A DNA stretch of 41,415 nt, taken from Desulfurellales bacterium (GTDB taxonomy: Bacteria > Campylobacterota_A > Desulfurellia > Desulfurellales > Hippeaceae). The position numbers and the translations under genes were made by a program. Below the pieces are notes generated by a model. It was not told the origin of the DNA and searched no databases. It saw only the letters and a program-made list of their open reading frames with translations. Shown here piece by piece: positions 33,310 to 41,206 of this stretch (positions within the stretch are counted from its first letter, which is position 1; every line of letters begins with the position of its first letter). The DNA lies in contig JALVUQ010000053.1 of the NCBI GenBank assembly GCA_027035575.1, positions 1 to 41,415 of the forward strand. The letters run 5' to 3'.

Positions 33310-34200
33310 TCAACTGTTTAAAATTTCTATAAACACATCTTCCAAATCTTTTTTAATCGGTTCTATGTCAATAATTTCTATGTTTTTATCTTTCAAAAGT
33401 TCCAAGGTGTTTATCAAATTGCCTTTGTCACAGTTTATTTTATACAAGCCTTTTGATATCTCTTTTTCGCCAATCTCAAGATTTGTGTTGTTGTCGTTTT
33501 TTACAACTATTTCGAATCCTGAGGTCGTTAAGTATTTAATTTCAACCTCATTAAAATCTTTAACCACTTTTCCGTCTTTAACTATTACAACCCTTGAGCA
33601 GATATCTTCTATGTCGGGAATGATGTGAGATGAGAAAAAAATCGTAACCCCTTGATTGTTCAACTCCTTCATCTTTTTTTTGAATATCATTCTGCCGATA
33701 GGGTCAAGCCCGCTCATAGGCTCATCGAGAATCAAAATATCCGGTTTATGAATCAATGCTGCGGCAAAGCCTATTCTTTGTATCATACCTTTGCTGTATT
33801 TTCTCAAAGGAACTTTGGCGGAGTTTTCAAGACCGAACTCCTCAAGGAGTTTATAAGCTTGGGTTTTTGCATCTTTATATCCGAACATAGATGCCGAAAA
33901 CAGAAGCATATCCAAACCGGTAAGCGTATCGTAATATTGAGGGTTTTCCGGCATAAAGCCGATAGATGCTCTTGCTTTACAGTTTGTTGACGGTGTGCCG
34001 TTTATATAGGCATTGCCGCTGTCGGCTCTGATTAAATCCGTGATGATTTTTATTGTCGTGCTTTTGCCTGCACCGTTTGGACCTAAAAATCCGAAAATTT
34101 CACCTTTCTTTACATCAAAGGTCATACCGTCCAAAGCCTTTACCTGCTTTAGCTTTACTTTAAATGTTTTTTTAAGGTTATCTACTTTTATTGCTTCCAT
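33310..34200 (-). CDS. ABC transporter ATP-binding protein (ABC-2 exporter type)
   Basis: This 296-residue ATPase of the NatA/CcmA-like group has Walker A GPNGAGKST, Q-loop GFMPENPQYYDTLTG, signature YSKGMIQRIGFA, Walker B ILILDEPMSGLDP and switch SSHIIPDIEDIC. A C-terminal extension of about 75 residues follows, common in ABC-2 ATPases. Its partner permease is encoded two genes upstream, with the TPR protein between. Substrate is unknown; lipid, drug, or protein export are all possible for the family. The start overlaps the TPR gene by 23 bases. Confidence 0.92.
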   Translation of the reverse strand: MEAIKVDNLKKTFKVKLKQVKALDGMTFDVKKGEIFGFLGPNGAGKSTTIKIITDLIRADSGNAYINGTPSTNCKARASIGFMPENPQYYDTLTGLDMLLFSASMFGYKDAKTQAYKLLEEFGLENSAKVPLRKYSKGMIQRIGFAAALIHKPDILILDEPMSGLDPIGRMIFKKKMKELNNQGVTIFFSSHIIPDIEDICSRVVIVKDGKVVKDFNEVEIKYLTTSGFEIVVKNDNNTNLEIGEKEISKGLYKINCDKGNLINTLELLKDKNIEIIDIEPIKKDLEDVFIEILNS

Positions 34201-35053
34201 TTTTCACATCCTCTTTTTTAAAAGCAAGGTTGCTTGTGGTCTTGACCTTGCCGTTTTTATCTATGTAAAATCTTCCGCCGTAAGGGTCTTTGGGTATTTT
34301 TTTCAACAACCCGTCTTCAACAAGCACTTCTATTGATTTCGGAGGTTTTGAGTTTATTTTTTTGTATTTTTCAACGGCTTGCTGTATTTTATAAATGCCT
34401 TCAAGGGCTTTTAGTCTTGTTTCATATACCTTTTTTATACTTTCTTTCCTTGTCATTTTAACCATAGCTTTGAGGTATGCAATGCCAAGTCTTGTACGAC
34501 CCCCTTCATAGAAATATCTTGCAGCCAAATCTGTAAATAGAGGGGAGTGTGCAATAGCCGAAGCCTTTTTATAGTAAATGGCTGCATCTTTGTAGTCCTT
34601 TAAGAAGTAGGCATAATTAAATCCTAAAAAAAACGGGATTTTGAAATCCCAAGTTCTGTATTTCATAACGTATTTAAGCAGAGCGTTCACATCTTTTGCG
34701 TGTCCTATCCACGAAAATGCGGCTTGAGCGAAGTAGTAGGCATCCTCATTGTAGGGATTTAATAAAATCGATGTCTTTATGGTTGTGTAAAGGTTGTAAA
34801 ATTCCACATCTTTGTATTGCCTTTTGGCTATTTTATCTGCTTTGCCGCCGTAGTATATGATTGATTTAAACGACAGATAATCTCCGACAAACCAACGAAA
34901 TTCACCCAAAACAGCTCTGTAGAATTTGCCGTGCGGCGTGTAACCGAGTTTTTCAAACAGGGGTCTGTTTCTCATATCCTTTTCAAAATTGGGAAAAAAC
35001 ATAACAAATGCAGTTAAAAATATAATCGTTAAAACAATAGGGCTCTTTTTCAT
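34178..35053 (-). CDS. Membrane-anchored TPR-like protein of the ABC-2 operon
   Basis: This 291-residue protein has an N-terminal signal anchor (KSPIVLTIIFLTAFVMFF, about 4-20) and a helical body with TPR-like repeats: an aromatic-rich stretch from about 45 to 150 (NPYNEDAYYFAQAAFSWIG, LGFNYAYFLKDYKDAAIYY) and RLGIAYLKAMVKMTRK. The C-terminal tail, LLKKIPKDPYGGRFYIDKNG, resembles the 'DPWGxxYxY' end of type II pseudopilins but lacks the pilin N terminus. The ATG at 35053 is 11 bases after the permease stop. I do not recognise a named family. Its place between permease and ATPase suggests a periplasmic accessory of the exporter. Confidence 0.65.
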   Translation of the reverse strand: MKKSPIVLTIIFLTAFVMFFPNFEKDMRNRPLFEKLGYTPHGKFYRAVLGEFRWFVGDYLSFKSIIYYGGKADKIAKRQYKDVEFYNLYTTIKTSILLNPYNEDAYYFAQAAFSWIGHAKDVNALLKYVMKYRTWDFKIPFFLGFNYAYFLKDYKDAAIYYKKASAIAHSPLFTDLAARYFYEGGRTRLGIAYLKAMVKMTRKESIKKVYETRLKALEGIYKIQQAVEKYKKINSKPPKSIEVLVEDGLLKKIPKDPYGGRFYIDKNGKVKTTSNLAFKKEDVKNGSNKSR

Positions 35054-35063
35054 AATGCTTTTT

Positions 35064-35849
35064 TTAAGAAAAGTCTCTTTTGTTAAATATTGCCACACCG
35101 AGCGACAAAATGATACCAAGATACAATAAGAAATAGATAAAAGTAAGCTCTATTGATTTGTAGTGTAACGGTAGAGCATATGTTGCATAGGCAATTAAAT
35201 CGAACGACGAGAAGTTCGGTAGTATATAATAGACGATTTTTGCCGCAAGTTTGGTCAGATGTGACAGTTCGGATGAGCTTTTCATTATGTAGTCGTATAT
35301 GCCCTGCGAGGCGTTTCCTGCAATGAAAACCGCTATGGATGAAAAAACGGGCGTAAAAAACGACGTTGAAAACGAAGCGAATAGGAATATAAAACCAAGC
35401 AGAAGGGAATATTTTAGAAATTCCATCACAAAAGCAAAGAATATGTTAGACCAAATAATCGGCAGAGACGATTTGTAAAACGATGCCGTTATTTTTATAA
35501 CTACTGCCGAAACAGCAAAGTTAACGATGCTTATAAAAAATAGAACCAGAATCAGCGCAAAAAATTTGGAGAGGTAGTAGCTTGTTCTTGTTATCGGATA
35601 GCTTAAAACGGTAAATGTGTATTTTCTTTCTATGTCCCGCCAAATGACAAGTGTGCCCCCAAACAGCGTCATCAAAAGCAGAATGAACGAATTGAGTGTC
35701 AGAGACATAGTTATCGATATTTCCTGCAGCTGCCTCATAGAGAAGTAGCTGAACACGGGCACGGAGGCAAAAAGCAGAACAAGCGATGCCAAAACAAGAA
35801 AAATTCTATCAAAGATAAGATGTTTAATCGTTAACTTAATCAATACCAT
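35064..35849 (-). CDS. ABC-2 type permease
   Basis: This 261-residue membrane protein has six hydrophobic segments and an N-terminal cytoplasmic KLTIKHLIFDRIF, the usual start of ABC-2 permeases. The first periplasmic loop is followed by WRDIERKYTFTVLSYPITRTSYYLSKF (given here for its ERKYTF and PITRTSYYLSKF elements), the coupling-helix segment that contacts the ATPase. It is the first gene of a permease-TPR-ATPase operon. The ATG at 35849 lacks a recognisable Shine-Dalgarno sequence. Substrate is unknown. Confidence 0.85.
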   Translation of the reverse strand: MVLIKLTIKHLIFDRIFLVLASLVLLFASVPVFSYFSMRQLQEISITMSLTLNSFILLLMTLFGGTLVIWRDIERKYTFTVLSYPITRTSYYLSKFFALILVLFFISIVNFAVSAVVIKITASFYKSSLPIIWSNIFFAFVMEFLKYSLLLGFIFLFASFSTSFFTPVFSSIAVFIAGNASQGIYDYIMKSSSELSHLTKLAAKIVYYILPNFSSFDLIAYATYALPLHYKSIELTFIYFLLYLGIILSLGVAIFNKRDFS

Positions 35850-35886
35850 AGCTTTAATTTACCATAAAAGAGCGGTAGAAATCAAG

Positions 35887-36831
35887 TTATGACTCTATCA
35901 GTTTTGATATGTGGTCTGCAACGTATAAATCAAATGCGGCATTGCCGACCGATTTGAAAATAGTGTTTTTACTTCTGTAAGAAGCGGCAATATTTTCGGG
36001 CAAGCTTCCCATTTCCGTTATATCGTTTTTATTAATCAACCCTTTAGATAGTGGAACTGTTATATCCGCGCTCTCTTTTATGCAGGATTCCTTATGGTCG
36101 GCAAACACGTCAAATTTTTCATATATCTCTTCGTCAATTTCCTGCATATCTTTTTTAAATGAGCCTATTGCGCTTATGTGTACGCCCTGTTTGAGTTTAA
36201 CATCTTTTAAATAAAAAAGGGGTGTTTTTGTGTTTGTAGCAGCAATAATTATATCACTTTCTCCAAGATGAGAAAGGTTATCGACAAGCTGTATCTCGGA
36301 TTTAATTTTATCTTTCAGATTACTACATAGCTCTTCTGCTTTTGATTTTGTTCGGTAGTAAATATACACCTTCTTTATATCTCTTATGTCGCAGGCTGCA
36401 ATTATTTGCGTATATGCCTGGGTGGAGGAGCCAAAAACCGAAATAATTTCTGACTCTTTTTTTGATAGAATGTCTATGGAAGCGGCGCTAATGGCAGCGG
36501 TTCTTACAGCCGTCAGTGCCGCTGCATCGAATATAAACTCAACAATCCCCGTTTTTGCATTAGAAAGAGTTAAAACGCCGTTTATCGACGGTTTGTCCAG
36601 TTCTTTGTTTTTCTCGCAAACGCCCACATATTTGCAGGCAACCCTGTTTAACCTTTCTGAGAATACCGGCATAAAAAGATATGTTGCATTCAAAGTATTT
36701 GCATTTATATGTATCCTTTGCGGAACGGTTACTCTATTGCTGCTTAAATCAAAAAGAGAACGTTTGGCAACCTCAACGAGCTGTTTATAATCCGCCAAAG
36801 AGTATATGCTCTCGCCATCAATAAACTTCAC
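35887..36831 (-). CDS. Ornithine cyclodeaminase-family reductase, probable Delta1-pyrroline-2-carboxylate reductase
   Basis: This 314-residue protein belongs to the ornithine cyclodeaminase/mu-crystallin superfamily: VPQRIHI, ACKYVG, GVLTLSNAKTG, the core DAAALTAVRTAAISAASID, a Rossmann loop VFGSSTQAYTQI and the C-terminal SVGNAAFDLYVA. The loop reads GSSTQA where the family has GxGxQA. Bacterial members next to trans-3-hydroxyproline dehydratase reduce Delta1-pyrroline-2-carboxylate to L-proline with NAD(P)H. Here the dehydratase gene ends 3 bases upstream, so that function is the best reading. True ornithine cyclodeaminase (ornithine to proline and ammonia) cannot be excluded from sequence alone, but would have no link to its neighbours. 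Confidence 0.78.
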   Translation of the reverse strand: MKFIDGESIYSLADYKQLVEVAKRSLFDLSSNRVTVPQRIHINANTLNATYLFMPVFSERLNRVACKYVGVCEKNKELDKPSINGVLTLSNAKTGIVEFIFDAAALTAVRTAAISAASIDILSKKESEIISVFGSSTQAYTQIIAACDIRDIKKVYIYYRTKSKAEELCSNLKDKIKSEIQLVDNLSHLGESDIIIAATNTKTPLFYLKDVKLKQGVHISAIGSFKKDMQEIDEEIYEKFDVFADHKESCIKESADITVPLSKGLINKNDITEMGSLPENIAASYRSKNTIFKSVGNAAFDLYVADHISKLIES

Positions 36832-36834
36832 AGC

Positions 36835-37872
36835 CTACCTCATAAAAAATCCGTATTTCAGGCTGTCTCTATCGTTTATGACAAATTCCGATTTTCCGGT
36901 TATAAACGCCTCTCCCTCAACAAAAGGAATAACGGCGTCATATTCATTAAGTTTAACTTTTTTAACAACGCCTCCACTAAATTTGGTACCTATTATGCTC
37001 TCTATTTCTATTTTATCATTTGCGGAAATTTCTCCTTCTGCAAGATGGAGAGCAGCTCTTCCGCTAACGCCCGTGCCTGTGGGGCTTCTGTCAACTTCAC
37101 CGTCTGCAAATATACAAACGTTTTTGCTTTTTTTAATTTTGCCGTCTGTAAAGATGGTGCCGTACAGAAAGCTCAAATCGTCTTCAATCGGGTGTTTTAT
37201 TTCAAAATTGTCACATACGGCTTTTTTTATCCTCATACCTACATCTATCAGCCTTCTTACGTTGCTTACATCAAGTGTTAAATTCAGCCTGTTTGCATCA
37301 ACATAAGCGTAAAACGCTCCGCCAAAGGCAACATCGAACACTACATCGCCCACACCGTCAACATAAACCTTTTCGTTTTTCATATATACAAAAGACGGCA
37401 CGTTATGGAAATAGGTTCTTGACAGCTTGTTATTTTTAAATTCGGCATAAGCCTCAACAATTCCGGCAGGCGTGTCTATTCTCATCTTGGTAACGGGCTT
37501 TGTCAGTTTTATAAGATTGCAGGATACAACAAGTTTGATTATCCCTAAAATCCCGTGCCCGCACATAGTGCTGTATCCTTCATTGTGCATAAATATCACG
37601 CCGAAATCGGAATCCTTGTTGTAGGGTTTTGTCAATACAGCCCCGTACATATCTGCGTGTCCTCTCGGCTCCCACATCAGGGCTGTCCTTATATGGTCAT
37701 ATTCGTTTTTCATCTTTCTTCTGAATTCCAAAACAGAGCCAGCTTCAATATTGTCAATCCCGTCGTATATAACCCTCAAAGGTTCACCGGCTGTGTGCAA
37801 ATCCAGAGTCTTTATGAGCAGGTCGTTGTTGCCCTTTATTCTGCAACTATCTATTTTATCGGTTTGCCACAT
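36835..37872 (-). CDS. Proline racemase-fold trans-3-hydroxy-L-proline dehydratase
   Basis: This 345-residue member of the proline racemase superfamily is often labelled racemase or 4-hydroxyproline epimerase. The first catalytic site is intact (Cys104 in STMCGHG) but the second reads DRSPTGTGVSGR, with Thr265 where racemases and epimerases have Cys. The Cys/Thr pair defines trans-3-hydroxy-L-proline dehydratases, including the human enzyme, which lose water to give Delta1-pyrroline-2-carboxylate. The downstream reductase would complete the route to proline. LDLHTAGEPLRV and WEPRGHADMYGA also fit. The ATG has AGGAGG upstream and starts 8 bases after the hypD stop. In the Azospirillum pathway the equivalent gene is called lhpH. 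Confidence 0.85.
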   Translation of the reverse strand: MWQTDKIDSCRIKGNNDLLIKTLDLHTAGEPLRVIYDGIDNIEAGSVLEFRRKMKNEYDHIRTALMWEPRGHADMYGAVLTKPYNKDSDFGVIFMHNEGYSTMCGHGILGIIKLVVSCNLIKLTKPVTKMRIDTPAGIVEAYAEFKNNKLSRTYFHNVPSFVYMKNEKVYVDGVGDVVFDVAFGGAFYAYVDANRLNLTLDVSNVRRLIDVGMRIKKAVCDNFEIKHPIEDDLSFLYGTIFTDGKIKKSKNVCIFADGEVDRSPTGTGVSGRAALHLAEGEISANDKIEIESIIGTKFSGGVVKKVKLNEYDAVIPFVEGEAFITGKSEFVINDRDSLKYGFFMR

Positions 37873-37880
37873 AACGCCTC

Positions 37881-40301
37881 CTATAGGCTTTCGTGTTCCG
37901 TTCTTTTTATTATCTCGTTTTGCAGCTGTTCGTTTAAATGGTTAAAGTAGTCGCTGTATCCTGCTACTCTGACAATCAAGTCTCCGTAGTTTTCAGGGTG
38001 TTTTTGGGCGTCTCTTAAAGTCTCGGCATCAACAACGTTAAATTGTATATGATGCCCGTCGAGTTTAAAATATGCCCTGACAAGTTTGCAAACCGCATCA
38101 ATGCCCTTTTTATCTTTCAGTAAATCGGGCGTGAATTTCATATTGAGAAGAGTTCCTCCCGTTTTTATATGGTCCATTTTGGATGCAGATTTGATAACGG
38201 CTGTCGGTCCGTTTCTATCCATACCCTGAACCGGTGATATTCCCTCCGAAATAGGCTCAAAAGCCATCCTTCCGTCCGCCGTTGCACCGAGAACCGAGCC
38301 GAAATAGACATGGACGGTTGTGGGAAGCATATTTATCCTAAACTGCCCGCCCCTGTAGGTTTTTCTCCCGTCAATATAGCTGAAAAACTCCTCAAACACC
38401 TCTTTCATTATACTGTCTGCATAATCATCGTCATTACCGTATTTATGCGTTTTGTTCAAAAGGATTTTTCTCTCCTTCTCAAACCCCTTGAAGTTGTTGT
38501 TAAGCATCATCTTAAACTGTTTTTTTGTGAAGATTCCTTCTTCAAATACGGTTTGCTTAATCGCTGCAAGCGAGTCTGTTATTGTGCCTGTTCCGACCCC
38601 CTGAATGTAGGATGAGTTGTATCTTGCACCGCCGTTGTAGTAATCTTTGCCATTTTTGATGCAGTCGTCAATAAGTATCGACAAAAACGGCGCAGGCATA
38701 TTTTTGGCATATATCCTTTCTATTATGCGGTTGGCTTTTATCTTTATGTCTATGAAGTAGTGAAGCTGCTTTTTGAAAGCTGCAAAAAAATCGTCAAACA
38801 TTTCAAAACTCTCAAACTCACCGGTCTTTAAGCCTATCAGTTTGCCGCTTAGCGGGTCTTTGCCGTTATTTATCGTTATTTCAAGCACCTTAGGGATATT
38901 AAAATAGCCTGTCAGTGTGTAATTTTCTTTGCCGAATGCCCCCGATTCGACACATCCGCTTGTACCTCCGCATCTGGCATCTACAATATCCTTGCCCTGT
39001 CTCAATAACTCCTGAACAACCGCATCGGAGTTGAAAATAGAGGGCTGCCCGAAGCTCGTTTTCAGTATCTCAACAGCCCTTTTAATAAATTTATCCGGGT
39101 TTTTCTTGCTGAGGTGAATTGAGGCGTTCGGCTGAACAAGCCTCATCTCGTCAATTACATCCAGCAGAAGATAACTCAACTCATTTACGTTGTTTGAACC
39201 ATCTTCTTTAACACCGCCGATGTTTATTTGAGCAAAATCTGTGTAAGTAGAGCTTTCTTGAGCCGTCACGCCGACTTTGGGCGGGGCAGGGTGGTTGTGG
39301 AATTTAACCCACAAAGCCTCAAGCAGCTCTTTTGCTTCGTCTTTGGTTAGTCTTCCTTCTTCCACATCTTTTTTGTAAAACGGATATAAATGTTTATCCA
39401 ATTTACCAGGCGAAAACGAATCCCATCCGTTTAACTCGGTTATGACGCCGAGATGAACAAACCAGTAGTATTGAAGCGCCTCATAAAAAGTCCTCGGAGC
39501 ATTTGCAGGAACATATTCGCAAATTTCGGCTATCTTTAAAAGCTCCTGTTTCCTTTTTGTATCTTTTGTCGTTTTTGCAAGCCTTTTAGCCTCATTAGCA
39601 TATCTTTTTGCAAACTTAATTATTGCGTTTGCGGCTATCTTCATCGCTTCAAGCTCTTCTTTTTTGTCCATAAAATTTTTGTCGTTTTCCTCATCAAGCG
39701 CATTGACAGCCCTCTCAATATCCTTTATAAAATCGAGCATTCCCTTTTTGTATATCTTGCCGTCCAAAACGGTGTGACCCGGTGCTCTCTGCTCCATAAA
39801 TTCGGTAAATACGCCGGCTTGAAACGCATCAACCCACTTTTTGTCAACCTCTTTAAAAATCATCTCTCTAATGGTTTTACCGCTCCAAAACGGTATGATT
39901 TCTTTTTCATAAACATCAAAAACATCCTTTGAGACCTTGTAGGAGACCTTCTCCCTGTCGTTCAATACCTTCAAATCATCAGGCGAGTGGAGGGTGATTT
40001 CGGGATATGTCGGCGTTGCTTTGGGTTTTTCGCCCCTTTCGCCTACGATAAGCTCGCCCTCGTTTATAGTTATCTTTTTATTTTTGAGAATATATTCAAA
40101 CGCTTTGGCTCTTTTAATCGTAACTGACTCCTCTTTTGTTGTTTTATAAAACTCCGTTAGCAGTTTTGCTCTTTCTGCCGATATGGATTCAACAGCTTCG
40201 ACACTCTGTTTTCTCAGACGCTTTATTCTGTCGTTCATACCTCTTTCTTGTTTTACTGTGTGCGTATAGTCAATCACCTTACAGCTTACATCCTTATTCA
40301 T
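37881..40301 (-). CDS. hypD: trans-4-Hydroxy-L-proline dehydratase (glycyl radical enzyme)
   Basis: This oxygen-sensitive glycyl radical enzyme removes water from trans-4-hydroxy-L-proline to give (S)-Delta1-pyrroline-5-carboxylate, which ProC can reduce to proline. In the 806-residue product the thiyl Cys450 and Glu452 lie in GTSGCVESG, the radical Gly781 in RVAGYSDYF, and the HypD-specific pocket residues Phe168 and His176 (FMEQRAPGH), Asp294, Phe356 (YTDFAQIN) and Tyr466 are all present. Each is 16 positions from its counterpart in the clostridial enzyme as I recall it, so no gaps are needed. The ATG at 40301 has AGGAGG seven bases upstream, inside the activase 3' end. It is not the hydrogenase-maturation protein of the same symbol, nor pyruvate formate-lyase. 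Confidence 0.93.
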   Translation of the reverse strand: MNKDVSCKVIDYTHTVKQERGMNDRIKRLRKQSVEAVESISAERAKLLTEFYKTTKEESVTIKRAKAFEYILKNKKITINEGELIVGERGEKPKATPTYPEITLHSPDDLKVLNDREKVSYKVSKDVFDVYEKEIIPFWSGKTIREMIFKEVDKKWVDAFQAGVFTEFMEQRAPGHTVLDGKIYKKGMLDFIKDIERAVNALDEENDKNFMDKKEELEAMKIAANAIIKFAKRYANEAKRLAKTTKDTKRKQELLKIAEICEYVPANAPRTFYEALQYYWFVHLGVITELNGWDSFSPGKLDKHLYPFYKKDVEEGRLTKDEAKELLEALWVKFHNHPAPPKVGVTAQESSTYTDFAQINIGGVKEDGSNNVNELSYLLLDVIDEMRLVQPNASIHLSKKNPDKFIKRAVEILKTSFGQPSIFNSDAVVQELLRQGKDIVDARCGGTSGCVESGAFGKENYTLTGYFNIPKVLEITINNGKDPLSGKLIGLKTGEFESFEMFDDFFAAFKKQLHYFIDIKIKANRIIERIYAKNMPAPFLSILIDDCIKNGKDYYNGGARYNSSYIQGVGTGTITDSLAAIKQTVFEEGIFTKKQFKMMLNNNFKGFEKERKILLNKTHKYGNDDDYADSIMKEVFEEFFSYIDGRKTYRGGQFRINMLPTTVHVYFGSVLGATADGRMAFEPISEGISPVQGMDRNGPTAVIKSASKMDHIKTGGTLLNMKFTPDLLKDKKGIDAVCKLVRAYFKLDGHHIQFNVVDAETLRDAQKHPENYGDLIVRVAGYSDYFNHLNEQLQNEIIKRTEHESL

Positions 40302-40303
40302 TT

Positions 40304-41206
40304 TCAACCTCCTATATTCACTTGAAAGCCTGCCAGTTGAAACTCTTTTTTTAATTTTTCCATTTCATTATCATCAGGTTTTGCGATATCGCCGAGCAAA
40401 TAGGGCATCTTCAACCTTTTGTATTTGTCAATCATCATATTGTGAAACGGCAGCAAATCAACACTGACGATATTTTTCAGTTTAAGCAAAAAGTCAATAG
40501 TCTTTTTGATATTCTCATTATCGTTGTTTATTGTCGGAATGACAGGGATTCTAACGGCTATTTTTGCACCGTTTTCATCGAGAGTTTTTAGATTGTCCAA
40601 GATTATTCTATTATCAACCCCTGTGTATGCCTTATGCTTTTTTGAATCCATAATTTTTAAGTCGTAAAGAAACAAAGAAACGTATTCTATGCTTGATAAA
40701 AGTTTATCTTTTGAGGTATATCCCGATGTATCCAGTGCAATATTCAGTTTTTCATTATGCAGTAGGCTTAAAATTTCCATCAAAAAATCGTACTGCACAA
40801 ACGGCTCTCCGCCGGATATGGTTACACCGCCGCCATCTTCAAAAAACAGCTCGTCTTTTAAAATTTCATTGGTCAACTGTCTTGCTTCATACTCTTTACC
40901 TATCATCTCTATGGCGTTTGTAGGACAAACCTTTACGCATTCACCACAAAGAGAGCATAATTTGGCAGAAATTTCAATTCTTTTGTCCGAATAGACATTT
41001 ATGGCATTAAATTTGCAGGAATCAACGCAGCTGAAACAGTTTATGCATCTGTTTTCATACCAGACCATTTGAGGTTCTAACTGCTGGCTTTCGGGGTTGT
41101 GACACCACAAGCAGCGCATAGGGCAGCCCTTTAAAAAAACGGTTGTTCTAAGCCCTTCTCCGTCGTGTATGGAGTATCTTTTAATATCAAACACAATACC
41201 CTTCAT
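40304..41206 (-). CDS. hypG: Glycyl radical enzyme activase (radical SAM), HypD-activating
   Basis: This 300-residue radical-SAM enzyme makes the glycyl radical on HypD. It has the Cx3Cx2C motif at Cys28/32/35 (GCPMRCLWCHN), an inserted two-cluster ferredoxin domain (CINCFSCVDSCKFNAI and CSLCGECVKVCPTNAI), the SAM-binding GGGVTISGGEPF and the LPFHNMMIDKY motif near the C terminus that marks GRE activases. The ferredoxin insert is typical of activases for the CutC/PduC-like/HypD group and absent from PflA. It starts with an ATG overlapping the upstream regulator stop (ATGA) and its stop lies 2 bases before the hypD start, so activase and enzyme are tightly coupled. Partner specificity is inferred from adjacency. 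Confidence 0.93.
   Translation of the reverse strand: MKGIVFDIKRYSIHDGEGLRTTVFLKGCPMRCLWCHNPESQQLEPQMVWYENRCINCFSCVDSCKFNAINVYSDKRIEISAKLCSLCGECVKVCPTNAIEMIGKEYEARQLTNEILKDELFFEDGGGVTISGGEPFVQYDFLMEILSLLHNEKLNIALDTSGYTSKDKLLSSIEYVSLFLYDLKIMDSKKHKAYTGVDNRIILDNLKTLDENGAKIAVRIPVIPTINNDNENIKKTIDFLLKLKNIVSVDLLPFHNMMIDKYKRLKMPYLLGDIAKPDDNEMEKLKKEFQLAGFQVNIGG

Noticed and set aside
35151-35185. A stretch resembling a tRNA D-arm (TAGTGTAACGGTAGAGCA).
   Set aside because: No acceptor, anticodon or T-arm partner can be paired around it, and it lies inside the ABC-2 permease gene.
35856-35885. A TTGATT-N18-TAAATT promoter candidate before the ABC-2 permease on the minus strand.
   Set aside because: Its predicted start site would fall on the ATG itself, and the spacing and both boxes are poor.
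36835-37872. Annotation as proline racemase or hydroxyproline 2-epimerase.
   Set aside because: The second catalytic Cys is Thr, which is incompatible with the two-cysteine racemase mechanism.
37881-40301. Calling the glycyl radical enzyme pyruvate formate-lyase, glycerol dehydratase or choline TMA-lyase.
   Set aside because: PFL has two adjacent cysteines, absent here. The Phe168, His176, Asp294, Phe356 and Tyr466 set matches trans-4-hydroxyproline dehydratase at a constant offset, and the neighbours are proline-related.
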